Assembly: GCA_030424595.1 (NCBI GenBank)
Contig: JAUHWG010000009.1
Coordinates: forward strand, 1 to 64,000
Direction of reading: 5' to 3'
From: Polyangia bacterium
GTDB lineage: Bacteria > Myxococcota_A > Polyangia > Nannocystales > Nannocystaceae
DNA: 64,000 bases
Shown here: positions 47,434-56,029 of the stretch, piece by piece
Layout of the letters: each line of letters starts with the position of its first letter
How positions within the stretch are numbered: position 1 is the stretch's first letter
The notes under the pieces: generated by a model
What the model was told of the DNA's origin: nothing
Seen by the model: the letters and a program-made list of their open reading frames with translations, nothing else
Databases searched by the model: none
Translations under genes and position numbers: made by a program

Positions 47434-48603
47434 TTAGCCAGGCTTCCGCGCGCCTAGGGCGGCGAGCGCCCGGGCGACGTCGGCCTCGGTTCCAGGATCC
47501 GCCCCCGCGGCGCCCTCGGGGGGCTCGCTCGGCGCACCGCCGAGGGCTGCGACGCCGCCGGGACAGGCGTCGACCGCCTCGATCCGGAGGTTGCGGGTGA
47601 TCTTGTAGCGGTTGTGATGGATCGTGATCTCGGCGGCGAGGAGGCGACCGTCGTCGACGGAGACGAGCGCCTGGCGCTCGCTCCAGATCCCGTGCTCGGG
47701 CGGGTGACCGTCGCTCCAGTAGCTGGCGATCGCGGCGACTCGCTGCCGCGGGTCCTGGCCCTGGGCCCCGACCTCGTAGATCCCCTCCAGGGTCTCGCGC
47801 CAGGGCATCGTCACGCAGCTCAGGTGGTGGGCATCGGGGCCGCCGTTGCCGGTGAGCGGATCGGCGCAGGCCGAGCGGTTGCAGCGGCTCTCGACGCGAC
47901 CGCCGGACCAGCGCTCGCCGATCGCGACCAGGCGCCCAGGGAGGGTCGGCCAGCCGAGGGCGAGGGCGTCCTCGATCGGATCCCAGGTCCGCTCAAAGCA
48001 GGCGGCGTCGGGGGAGGCGAGGCCGACCTGGGTGCCGGAGAAGAAGAGCTCGCGCTCGAGCTCGCGGTCCTGGGTCTTCGGGCCGAAGAAGAGGAGGCGG
48101 CCCTTCCACAGCTGATCGGCGGCGAGGCGCGGCGAGGCCTCCCCGTCGGCCTCGGCCTTGGCGTAGGGGTCGCGGTCGAGGCTGAGGGTGCTGACGCTGC
48201 GCTCGGCCGGGACGCCGAAGGCCTTCTCGGCGTTGGCCGGGTAGTCGTCGTCGACCGTGATCCGGTAGACCTGCGGGCAGGTGCTGGGCGGTCGCCAGCG
48301 GAGATCGGCGACCGCGGTGTCGGCTGGTTCGAGCGGGAGGTTCAGGGCGGCGTCGGCCCAGGCGACCGCCTGGGGAGGGCTCTCGGGGGCGCATCCAGCG
48401 AGGAGCCCAGCGAGGAGCCCAGACCAGGCCCCAGACCAGAGCCCAGACCAGAGCCCAGACCAGGACCCAGACCAGGACCCAGACCAGGACCCAGACCAAG
48501 CGGTGTCGACGATGGGTCCACGCCGCGACCGGGCGCTCGGGCGGACGTGCGAGCTACCGCGCGACCCCAAGCCTTGGCGCGCGCTCGCCGAGCGACCGCT
48601 CAT
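47434..48603 (-). CDS. Lipoprotein with a tandem-repeat signal peptide
   Basis: The 389-aa product has an Arg-rich start and a hydrophobic region made of repeated WSGS/WSGL units, ending in the lipobox LLAGC. The repeat comes from a 12-bp DNA unit at 48419-48500. The mature part (~320 residues) is Cys-poor with [38 protein letters not shown] and [18 protein letters not shown] segments; I cannot name a family. Its start overlaps the stop of the next minus-strand gene by 4 nt, so the two are cotranslated. Confidence 0.75.
   Translation of the reverse strand: MSGRSASARQGLGSRGSSHVRPSARSRRGPIVDTAWSGSWSGSWSGSWSGLWSGLWSGAWSGLLAGLLAGCAPESPPQAVAWADAALNLPLEPADTAVADLRWRPPSTCPQVYRITVDDDYPANAEKAFGVPAERSVSTLSLDRDPYAKAEADGEASPRLAADQLWKGRLLFFGPKTQDRELERELFFSGTQVGLASPDAACFERTWDPIEDALALGWPTLPGRLVAIGERWSGGRVESRCNRSACADPLTGNGGPDAHHLSCVTMPWRETLEGIYEVGAQGQDPRQRVAAIASYWSDGHPPEHGIWSERQALVSVDDGRLLAAEITIHHNRYKITRNLRIEAVDACPGGVAALGGAPSEPPEGAAGADPGTEADVARALAALGARKPG
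48419..48500 (-). repeat. 12-bp in-frame repeat inside a signal peptide
   Basis: Six to seven copies of ccagaccaggac or ccagaccagagc (plus strand) encode the Trp-Ser-Gly-Ser/Leu hydrophobic core of the lipoprotein. Confidence 0.9.
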
Positions 48604-48890
48604 TCGACCAAGTACGCTCCGAGCCGGCGTCGGACCTCGTCGCCCGAGATCCCCGCCTCGTCTTCGTCCATATCGTTGAGATCGTCGACGATCGCCTCGA
48701 CCGCCGCCTGAGCGGCCTCGAGCTTGTCGTCGGCGATGAAGCCGTGAAAGACGGTGTCTCCCGCGGCCGCCTTGGCGATGGCCTGGTTGCGAGAGTGCTC
48801 TTCGAGGGTGGTGTAAAAGATCGCCTGGAAGCCGCGGTTGTAATCGCGCTCCCGGTAGATCTCAAACATCGTCTTGTCGGCGACGTTCAT
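48600..48890 (-). CDS. Small hypothetical acidic helical protein, 96 aa
   Basis: The product begins MNVADKTMFEIYRERDYNRG and is mostly helical and acidic (EEHSRNQAIAKAAAGDTVFH, AAQAAVEAIVDDLNDMDEDE). No signal peptide or membrane segment is present. It precedes and overlaps the lipoprotein gene by 4 nt. Function is unknown; cotranslation suggests a shared role. Confidence 0.75.
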   Translation of the reverse strand: MNVADKTMFEIYRERDYNRGFQAIFYTTLEEHSRNQAIAKAAAGDTVFHGFIADDKLEAAQAAVEAIVDDLNDMDEDEAGISGDEVRRRLGAYLVE

Positions 48891-49142
48891 GGCCGCAAAC
48901 CATGCCAGAGGCGCGGGCGAAAAGCACCCGCCGAACGAAGGAGCGACCGGCCCCGATCGACGCCCCCGACGCGGCCCGGCGGACCGAGGAAACCTCCCTC
49001 TAGCTGTGTCTTAGGCCCCATTTATGCCATTTCGGCGGGGCGCTGCGGTTGACACGCACCCAGGGGGGGGATATCCCTGGGCGGCGGCCGCCGAGTCGAT
49101 CCTCGCAGGAAATTTGGCCGCCCCTCGATGGAGTCTGTAATC
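48891..49142. promoter_or_regulatory. Divergent region with promoter candidate for the Pal-type gene
   Basis: TTGACA (49049-49054) stands in front of TATCCC after 17 nt, a good -35 with a poor -10. Over the same place an inverted repeat CCAGGG (49060-49065) / CCCTGG (49075-49080) could bind a regulator. Both are upstream of the OmpA/Pal-like gene. The reverse-strand gene at 48890 needs its promoter here too, but I see none. Confidence 0.35.
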
Positions 49143-50009
<867 letters not shown>

Positions 50010-50112
50010 TCCCGGCGCTGGTGCTGGCGTCTGGACCCTCGCCGGTCCACGATCGCTCGGGGCGCGCCCGTGAAGGGCCGCCCGACCTCCCAACACAATC
50101 AGGGGAAGACCC

Positions 50113-51036
50113 ATGAACACGCGCAGCCTCCTGAACCAGGCGGGCTGCGCTGCGATTATCATCGCGTTTGCACCGGGCTGCTTGACCCTCAAGCCGCAGC
50201 ATGACGAGCTCGCCGCCAAGGTGGCGAAGCTCGAGGCGCAGACCGACGATCGCAGCGCAAAGCTCGACGAAGAGATCGAAAACGCCGAGAAGACCCTGGC
50301 CGAGCTCAAGGAGAAGCTCGCCGAGGCGGAGAAGCTGCTCCGCGGCTCACAGGCGGGGATCGGCGTTCGTATGGACGACGTCGAGCTCCAGTTCATGGAG
50401 CTGCGCGGCGCCGCCGACAACGCCGAGTACGTCGCCTCGGCGACCAACCTCGCGCTCCAGGAGCTGCGCGGCGACGTCGACGGCCGCCTGACCGCGCTCG
50501 AGACCAAGCTCGACGAGGCCACCTCGATCCCCGAGAACAAGGGCGAGCTGTGGGGCGAGGCCGAGCGGCTCCTGAAGAAGCGGGAGTACAAGCAGGCGCG
50601 CCGGCTCTTCCGCACCTACGTCTCGCGCTATCCCGGCGACGACAAGCTCGCCCAGGCGATGTTCAAGGTCGGCCTGACCTTCTACGGCGAGCGCGACTAC
50701 AAGAGCGCCCTCGGCGAGTACTACCGGATCATCCAGGAGCAGCCCGAGTCGCCGGTCGTCGCCGACGCGCTCTACTACTCGGGGCTGGGCTTCGCCAAGC
50801 TCGGCCAGTGCAAGAACGCGATCGCCTACTTCAAAGCGCTGCAGCAGCCGAAGAGCAACGCCACCGACCAGCACAAGACCCAGGCTCAGGGGCAGATCGA
50901 CATCCTCGAGAAGGACTCGGGGGACATCTGCTACGACAAGGAGGACTCGGGCGCCGGCGCGGCTGGCAAGCAGGCGATCGACAAGGCGACGCCCGCGGCC
51001 AAGACGACCAAGTCGACGCGCTCGCGCCGGAAGTGA
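50113..51036 (+). CDS. CpoB/YbgF-like TPR lipoprotein
   Basis: The 307-aa product has a lipobox (APGC), then a coiled coil (KVAKLEAQTDDRSAKLDEEI and EKTLAELKEKLAEAEKLL). The C-terminal TPR domain (AERLLKKREYKQARRLFRTY, DDKLAQAMFKVGLTFYGE, YYSGLGFAKLGQCKNAIAYF) is of the YbgF type. It ends in an Ala/Lys/Thr-rich tail. CpoB coordinates peptidoglycan synthesis with outer-membrane constriction in E. coli, next to pal; the same adjacency is seen here. tolQRAB are not in the window. Confidence 0.85.
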   Translation: MNTRSLLNQAGCAAIIIAFAPGCLTLKPQHDELAAKVAKLEAQTDDRSAKLDEEIENAEKTLAELKEKLAEAEKLLRGSQAGIGVRMDDVELQFMELRGAADNAEYVASATNLALQELRGDVDGRLTALETKLDEATSIPENKGELWGEAERLLKKREYKQARRLFRTYVSRYPGDDKLAQAMFKVGLTFYGERDYKSALGEYYRIIQEQPESPVVADALYYSGLGFAKLGQCKNAIAYFKALQQPKSNATDQHKTQAQGQIDILEKDSGDICYDKEDSGAGAAGKQAIDKATPAAKTTKSTRSRRK

Positions 51037-51163
51037 GCGGGGCGCTCGGGTCTCGGCTCGGCCTTCGGCGGCCACGTGTCCGAGCCGGGCCTGTGAGTCT
51101 AGGCGCGGTCGGACGCCCGGCTCGCGCAGGCCAGCTCCTAGGAGGTCGAGGAGCGGGGAGCGT

Positions 51164-51628
51164 CTAGGCGCCGCAGGCCTCTGCGCAGGCCTCGGCGACC
51201 TCGTCGTCCAGGACGAGCTCGCAGGTCGCCGTCTCCGGATCACAGTTCGCGGCGCAGGCGTCGTAGCCGGCGGCGTCGCTGAAGGAGCAGGGGGTGAAGC
51301 CGCAGGTCATCATCCCCGCCCAGCCGAGGTCGAGCTGGTCGATTCGACAGGTCAGACAGGCGGCGCTGCCGAGGGCGGCGCAGGCGTCGACACAGCCGCT
51401 GGGGGCCTCTCCGCAGACCGTAGCCGGCGCAGGCTGGGCGCAGAGCTCCGCGCAGAGCTCGGCTCTCGCCGCCTCTTCGCCGGTGGTCGACGTGCTCGAG
51501 GACGCGCCGCCGTCGCTGTCGCTGCTGCTGTCGTCGCCGGTGCAGCCTGTCCCCGGGAGGAGGGCAAGGGCCGCTGCGAGGGCCGCTGCGAGGGCGATGG
51601 TGAGGGAGGCGATGGGCGTTGTCTTCAT
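51164..51628 (-). CDS. Small Cys-rich lipoprotein
   Basis: The 154-aa product has an Ala/Leu-rich signal with lipobox-like GTGC, an Asp/Ser-rich spacer and about 14 Cys in paired patterns (CAELCAQP, ACLTCR, CAANCDPETATC, CAEAC). The Cys spacing suggests a small disulfide-bonded surface module. It is converging with the CpoB-like gene. No family is recognised. Confidence 0.7.
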   Translation of the reverse strand: MKTTPIASLTIALAAALAAALALLPGTGCTGDDSSSDSDGGASSSTSTTGEEAARAELCAELCAQPAPATVCGEAPSGCVDACAALGSAACLTCRIDQLDLGWAGMMTCGFTPCSFSDAAGYDACAANCDPETATCELVLDDEVAEACAEACGA

Positions 51629-51641
51629 GGCGGTCCTCGGG

Positions 51642-52793
51642 TCACTCGGCGGGCGGAGCGGTCGCGGCGATGACCCGCTCGATCCCGCCGTAGTCCCGGC
51701 GGGCGCTGGCGTTGACGAAGCCCCGGCGCTCGAGCTCTTCGAGCACCTGCGGCGCCTGCCCTATGCCGATCTCGAGGTAGATCCGGCCGCCCTGGGCGAG
51801 AACGCCGGGCTGGGCGCAGCGATCGAGGAGGCGGCGGATGAGGTCGAGGCCGTCGGCGCCGCCGTCGAGCGCGGACATCGGCTCGAACTTGCGGACCTCG
51901 GGCTGCAGCCCCTCGAGGTCGGCGGTCGGGATGTAGGGGAGGTTGGCGGCGATCGCATGGAAGCCGCCGGGGGGGCTCGGGATGTCCTCCAGGAGGTCGC
52001 TGCGGCGGAGGCGGACGTCGAGGCCGCAGCGCTCGACGTTGGCCTTGGCGACCGTCAGCGCCTCCGGGGAGCGGTCGACCGCGAGGAGCAGGACGTCGGG
52101 GCGGGCGCGCTTGATCGCGAGGGCGATCGCCCCCGAGCCGGTGCCTACGTCGATGACGTAGATCGGCTCATCCTTGCTGTCGTCGGGGTCATGCGCTCGG
52201 TCCGTCGCCTCGGCCCCTCGCCTGGGCGTGGCGTCGTCGCTCTCCGGGGTCTCCTCGGGGGGAGCGCCCGTGTCGGTCGCGGCGACCTCTTCGCCGAGGG
52301 CGGCGAGGCTCCTCGCCGCGGCGGCCTCCTCTTCGACGCGGAGGCTGATCGCGGCGTCGAGCTCGGCGGCGCTCGGCGGATCTTCGAAGTGGGCGAGCTT
52401 CGGCGCCCGCGGGAGCTCCTCTAGGAGCCAGTCGACGAGGTGCTCGGTCTCCGGCCTCGGGATCAGCACCCGCCTGTCGACGCTGAGGTCGAGGTCGAGG
52501 GCGTGAAAGCCCCGGTTGCCGCGGATGTAGGCGACCGGCTCGCGGCTCAGGCGACGACGGACCAGCTCGCGGAAGGGCCCGCGCTCGTCCTCGCTGAGCT
52601 GGCGCGAGTGCTGGACGTAGAGGTCGAGGCGCTTGCAGCCCAGGGCCAGGGCGAGGAGGTGCTCTGCGTCGACCCGGGGCTCGTCGATCCCCACCTGCTC
52701 GAAGCGTTCGGTGGTCCACCGCAGGAGCTCGCCGACGGTCCACACCTTGGTCCGCTCGGGTCGCTGCGTCGCCGGGGGCTTGTCGGGCTGCAC
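51642..52793 (-). CDS. prmC: Peptide chain release factor N5-glutamine methyltransferase with acidic insertion
   Basis: The ~383-aa product matches PrmC/HemK: N-terminal helices (TVGELLRWTTERFEQVGID, DAEHLLALALGCKR), HSRQLSEDE, EPVAYIRGNRGFHAL, RPETEHLVDWLL, then the Rossmann part with VIDVGTGSGAIALAI and NLPY at 284-287 in place of NPPY. It methylates the GGQ glutamine of release factors. An extra ~80 residues (about 131-209) rich in Ala/Glu/Asp lie between the two domains, beyond the family length of ~280. The GTG start is uncertain. It is downstream of the repeat field. Confidence 0.92.
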   Translation of the reverse strand: MQPDKPPATQRPERTKVWTVGELLRWTTERFEQVGIDEPRVDAEHLLALALGCKRLDLYVQHSRQLSEDERGPFRELVRRRLSREPVAYIRGNRGFHALDLDLSVDRRVLIPRPETEHLVDWLLEELPRAPKLAHFEDPPSAAELDAAISLRVEEEAAAARSLAALGEEVAATDTGAPPEETPESDDATPRRGAEATDRAHDPDDSKDEPIYVIDVGTGSGAIALAIKRARPDVLLLAVDRSPEALTVAKANVERCGLDVRLRRSDLLEDIPSPPGGFHAIAANLPYIPTADLEGLQPEVRKFEPMSALDGGADGLDLIRRLLDRCAQPGVLAQGGRIYLEIGIGQAPQVLEELERRGFVNASARRDYGGIERVIAATAPPAE

Positions 52794-53845
52794 GGGCGAG
52801 AGCTTGCGGCAAAATCGCGCGCGGGGGAAGGGGTGGCGGGCGAGGTGTGCGCGCGAACGGGGACTGGTGGGTCGTGCGAGGGGATCGGCGCGAATGTGCC
52901 GGCTGCGCAGGCCTCTCGGCGTGAAATCGGGGCTGGGGTGAGGGGCGCTCACAAGGTTGTGTAGAGCGGATGAGACGGAGTTTGCGCCCTTAGGGTGTCG
53001 GTGTGGGTGTCGGTGTCGGTGTGGGTGTCGGTGAGGGTGAGGGCTCACCTCGCGGGCGGAGGGCATCTGCGTGGGTGAGGGCTCACCTCGTGGTTTGCGA
53101 GCGGAGCTTGGGGGCTGAAGGCGGGCGGGCGAGGGGCGACGAGGCAGGTCCCTCGCGGACGCGGGTCCCCCCATGCCACGTGCTCGCCACGGGTGGGGCT
53201 GAGCTGCTTGGAGGGACAGAGTACGCGTGTCTCCGCGCGAGGCACGGGTCCTCCCGCTGCGTCCCACCCGTCGCCCCTCGCTCGCCCGAGGGAGTCTTTC
53301 TGGGCTCCGGTTGCGGGAGTGAGGGCTCAAGACGTGGTTTGCGAGGGGCGGAGCTTGGGGGCTGAAGGCGGGCGGGCGAGGGGCGACGAGGCAGGTCCCT
53401 CGCGGACGCGGGTCCCCCCATGCCACGTGCTCGCCACGGGTGGGGCTGAGCTGCTTGGAGGGACAGAGTACGCGTGTCTCCGCGCGAGGCACGGGTCCTC
53501 CCGCTGCGTCCCACCCGTCGCCCCTCGCTCGCCCGAGGGAGTCTTTGTGGGCTCCGGTTGCGTGGGTGAGGGCTCACCTCGTGGTTTGCGAGGGGCGGAG
53601 CTTGGGGGCCGAAGGCGGGCGGGCGAGGGAGTCTTTGTGGGCTCCGGTTGCGTGGGTGGAGGAGTCTTTGTGGGCTCCGGTTGCGTGGGTGGAGGAGTCT
53701 TTGTGGGCTCCGGTTGCGTGGGTGGAGGACCTCGCTGCGCTTGTCGTTGCTCTCGGGTCGGGTCGGGTCGGTCAAGACGTGCAGAAAGATCCAAGGGTAT
53801 TGACGATCGCGGCGCGAGAGCGCAGGGGGAGCTCACTAGGGGCTG
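52794..53845. repeat. Repeat field with ~245-bp direct repeats and inverted arms
   Basis: A 6-bp ggtgtc repeat at about 52998-53040 is followed by two nearly identical ~244-bp units; tggtttgcga recurs at 53091, 53335 and, in a third truncated copy, 53582. Within each unit gggcgggcgaggggcgacg and its near-perfect inverse (cgtcgcccctcgctcgccc) stand about 130 bp apart, so each unit can fold into a long hairpin. Three ~33-bp repeats (gagtctttgtgggctccggt) end the array at about 53626-53729. No supported gene lies here; ORFs across it are repeats in frame. Confidence 0.85.
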
Positions 53846-54649
53846 TTAGGCGCGGTTGCGGCTCTGCCCGCGATCGTCCGGCTCGGCGAGGTCCTTGCGC
53901 ATGCTCTGCACCTCGAGGATCCCGAAGGCCCGGCGCATGAGCCATGAGGAGGAGCTCCCGCGCTCGACGAAGCCGCAGCGTCGGTAGAGGTCGGTGGCGC
54001 CGGTGTTGTCGGCGGCGACGTCGAGGCTGAGCGCCCGTAGGTCCTGGGCTCGGGCGAAGCGCTCGAGCTCGCCGAGGAGGAGCGCGCCGATCCCTCGGCC
54101 GCGGTCCTCGGGGAGCACGGCGATGCCGTCGATGACGAGCTCCCCTGGGCGGGGCTGTCGGTCGAGGAGGCCGCCGACGAGGATCCTCCGGAGGCCGCCG
54201 AGCAGGCCGTAGGCGCGCAGCATCGACCCCGGCCGCAGGGCGACGAAGTGACGGCCGCCGAAGTGGAGCCCGCAGATCCCGACGAGCCGCCCGTTCTCGG
54301 GGACGCTGTCGCTGTGCTCGACGGGCTGGGAGCGGCGATCGTCGGCGCGGCGGGTGCCGGGGCTGTCGGGGTCATCGCTCGGGCGATCGACGAGCATGTT
54401 CTCGTGAGCGTCGGCGTGAGCGTGAGCGTCGGCGTCGGCGTGAGCGTGAGCGTCGGCGTCGGCGTCGGCGTGGTCGATCGCGGCGACGGCTCGCTCGAGG
54501 TCGAGGGCGGCGCTGAGGAGCGGGAGCGCCCGGGAGCGCTCGCCGAGGATCGGCGCGAGGAGCTGAGAGAAGGCGTCGTAGTAGAGCGCTGCCGCGGCGG
54601 CGCGGTGGTGCTCATCGACGCCGAGGCGGAGGTCGATCGCGGGGATCAT
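53846..54649 (-). CDS. GNAT-family acetyltransferase with His/Asp repeat insertion
   Basis: The 267-aa GNAT protein has the acetyl-CoA motif in VIDGIAVLPEDRGRGIGALLL (Q/RxxGxG/A form RGRGIG) and the C-terminal signature NTGATDLYRRCGFVERG. An N-terminal helix (VDEHHRAAAAALYYDAF) precedes. Between residues ~58 and 85 a run of alternating Asp/Ala/His (DADADAHAHADADAHAH) is encoded by 6-bp DNA repeats at about 54400-54475. The start overlaps the kinase stop by 4 nt. The substrate (amine or peptide N-terminus) is unknown. Confidence 0.88.
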   Translation of the reverse strand: MIPAIDLRLGVDEHHRAAAAALYYDAFSQLLAPILGERSRALPLLSAALDLERAVAAIDHADADADAHAHADADAHAHADAHENMLVDRPSDDPDSPGTRRADDRRSQPVEHSDSVPENGRLVGICGLHFGGRHFVALRPGSMLRAYGLLGGLRRILVGGLLDRQPRPGELVIDGIAVLPEDRGRGIGALLLGELERFARAQDLRALSLDVAADNTGATDLYRRCGFVERGSSSSWLMRRAFGILEVQSMRKDLAEPDDRGQSRNRA

Positions 54650-55755
54650 CGCTGATGCTCCGGGTCCTCCCGGTCGGCGGAGAGGTCGGCGGAGAGGTCG
54701 GCGGAGAGGTCGGCGGAGAGGTCGGCGACGGAGTCGTCCATGCCGACGGTCTCCGGCGCGGGATCGTCGTTGACAGATCCCGTCGTCGCCGCCTCCGCGG
54801 AGGGGTGCCCCGCGGCGGCGCCGACCCAGGCGGAGAGCTCGAGGAGGCCGGCGGCGGAGAGGCTCCGGCGCTCCTCGGCGAGCTCGCGGGCGAGGAGCGC
54901 GGCGCTGCCGAGGCGCTCGCGGGGGTCGCGGGCGAGGGTCCTCCGGAGGAGCGTGCAGAGCCCCGGCGTGAGGTCGGCGAAGTCGTGGTCTGGGGGGAGC
55001 GACGCCCGGCGGATCGCCTCCATCATCGCCAGGGGTCCGTCCTCGCCGGCGGCTCGCGAGGGCTGAGCCGAGGTCGCGGCCTCAAAGGGATGACGCCCGA
55101 GGAGGAGCTCGTGGAGGGTGATCCCGAGCGAGAAGATGTCGGCGGTGCCGGCTAGCTCGGCGCCGATGATCTGCTCGGGGGCCATGTAGGCGTACTTGCC
55201 CTTGCGCAGGCGGCCCCAGGTGCGGTCTTCGGCGGCGGTCGCCTTGGCGATCCCGAAGTCCGAGAGCTTGACCGCGCCGCTGCGGGAGAGGAGCACGTTG
55301 CCGGGGCTGACGTCGCGGTGGACCAGGCCGAGCGGGCGACCCTTCTCGTCGCCGAGGCGGTGGACGTAGGCGAGGGCGAGGGCGAGCTGCTCGCCGATGT
55401 AGAGCGCGAGCGGGCGCGGGAGCGGACGACGGCGGAGGAGCGCCCGCAGGTCGCCTCCGTCGACGTAGTCCATGCACACGTAGTAGGTGCCGCTCGCGAG
55501 GCCGAGGTCGTGGACCTGGACCAGCCCGGGGTGGGCGAAGCGGGCGCCGAGGTGGGCCTCGGCGATGAGCAGGCGCTCGAGCTCGGCGTGACCGCGGTGC
55601 TCGGCGCGGAGGACCTTGATCGCGACCTCCTTCTCCCAGCCGCTGGCGCCGAAGCGCCGCGCGAGGTGGACCTCGGCCATCCCGCCAGCGCCGAGGCGAC
55701 GGACGATCCTGTAGGGTCCGAGCTGGCGCAGCGGCGCGGGGTCGCCTGGGAGCAT
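54646..55755 (-). CDS. Eukaryote-type Ser/Thr protein kinase
   Basis: The 369-aa kinase has a glycine loop LGAGGMAEV, K47 in AIKVLR, the catalytic loop HRDVSPGN with D148, DFG at 166-168 and APEQ. HRDVSPGN has Val-Ser where many relatives have Leu-Lys, but the key residues stay. No transmembrane segment is visible. The tail ends with four (ADLS) units from a 12-bp repeat (54670-54729). ATG 55755 was chosen because GAGG precedes it by 4 nt and upstream sequence is Arg-rich. The GNAT gene is translationally coupled. Confidence 0.95.
   Translation of the reverse strand: MLPGDPAPLRQLGPYRIVRRLGAGGMAEVHLARRFGASGWEKEVAIKVLRAEHRGHAELERLLIAEAHLGARFAHPGLVQVHDLGLASGTYYVCMDYVDGGDLRALLRRRPLPRPLALYIGEQLALALAYVHRLGDEKGRPLGLVHRDVSPGNVLLSRSGAVKLSDFGIAKATAAEDRTWGRLRKGKYAYMAPEQIIGAELAGTADIFSLGITLHELLLGRHPFEAATSAQPSRAAGEDGPLAMMEAIRRASLPPDHDFADLTPGLCTLLRRTLARDPRERLGSAALLARELAEERRSLSAAGLLELSAWVGAAAGHPSAEAATTGSVNDDPAPETVGMDDSVADLSADLSADLSADLSADREDPEHQR
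54670..54729 (-). repeat. 12-bp in-frame repeat at the kinase C-terminus
   Basis: Four copies of ggcggagaggtc (plus strand) encode the tetrapeptide ADLS. Confidence 0.9.
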
Positions 55756-56029
55756 CGACCTCAGGATAGCGGAGCGCACGCTGGGGCGGTGCTGCGGACG
55801 GCGTCGCCGGGATGGTGGGCTGCGCTCGCCCGCTCCGTCAGCGCAGCGTCGGCTCTCCGGGCCTGGGAGCGCGCGGGAGCACGCGGCGCACACCGTCGCC
55901 CGAGGGCGCTAGGATGTCCCCATCGCCAAGCCGACGACGATAGCGACGATCGCCTCGGAGCACCCGGAACACCCCGCTGCGCGGGGGCGCCCGGGGAGGG
56001 TCCAGATCGTCGTCATCGAGGGGCCCGAC

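Noticed and set aside
51642..53492. 616-codon version of PrmC
   Set aside because: The first ~230 residues translate the repeat field (His/Pro/Arg-rich units); the PrmC part begins near 52793.
53070..53735. Possible CRISPR or integron cassette array
   Set aside because: Repeats are ~245 bp direct copies followed by 33-bp copies, without unique spacers; no integrase or attC-like conserved core is seen.
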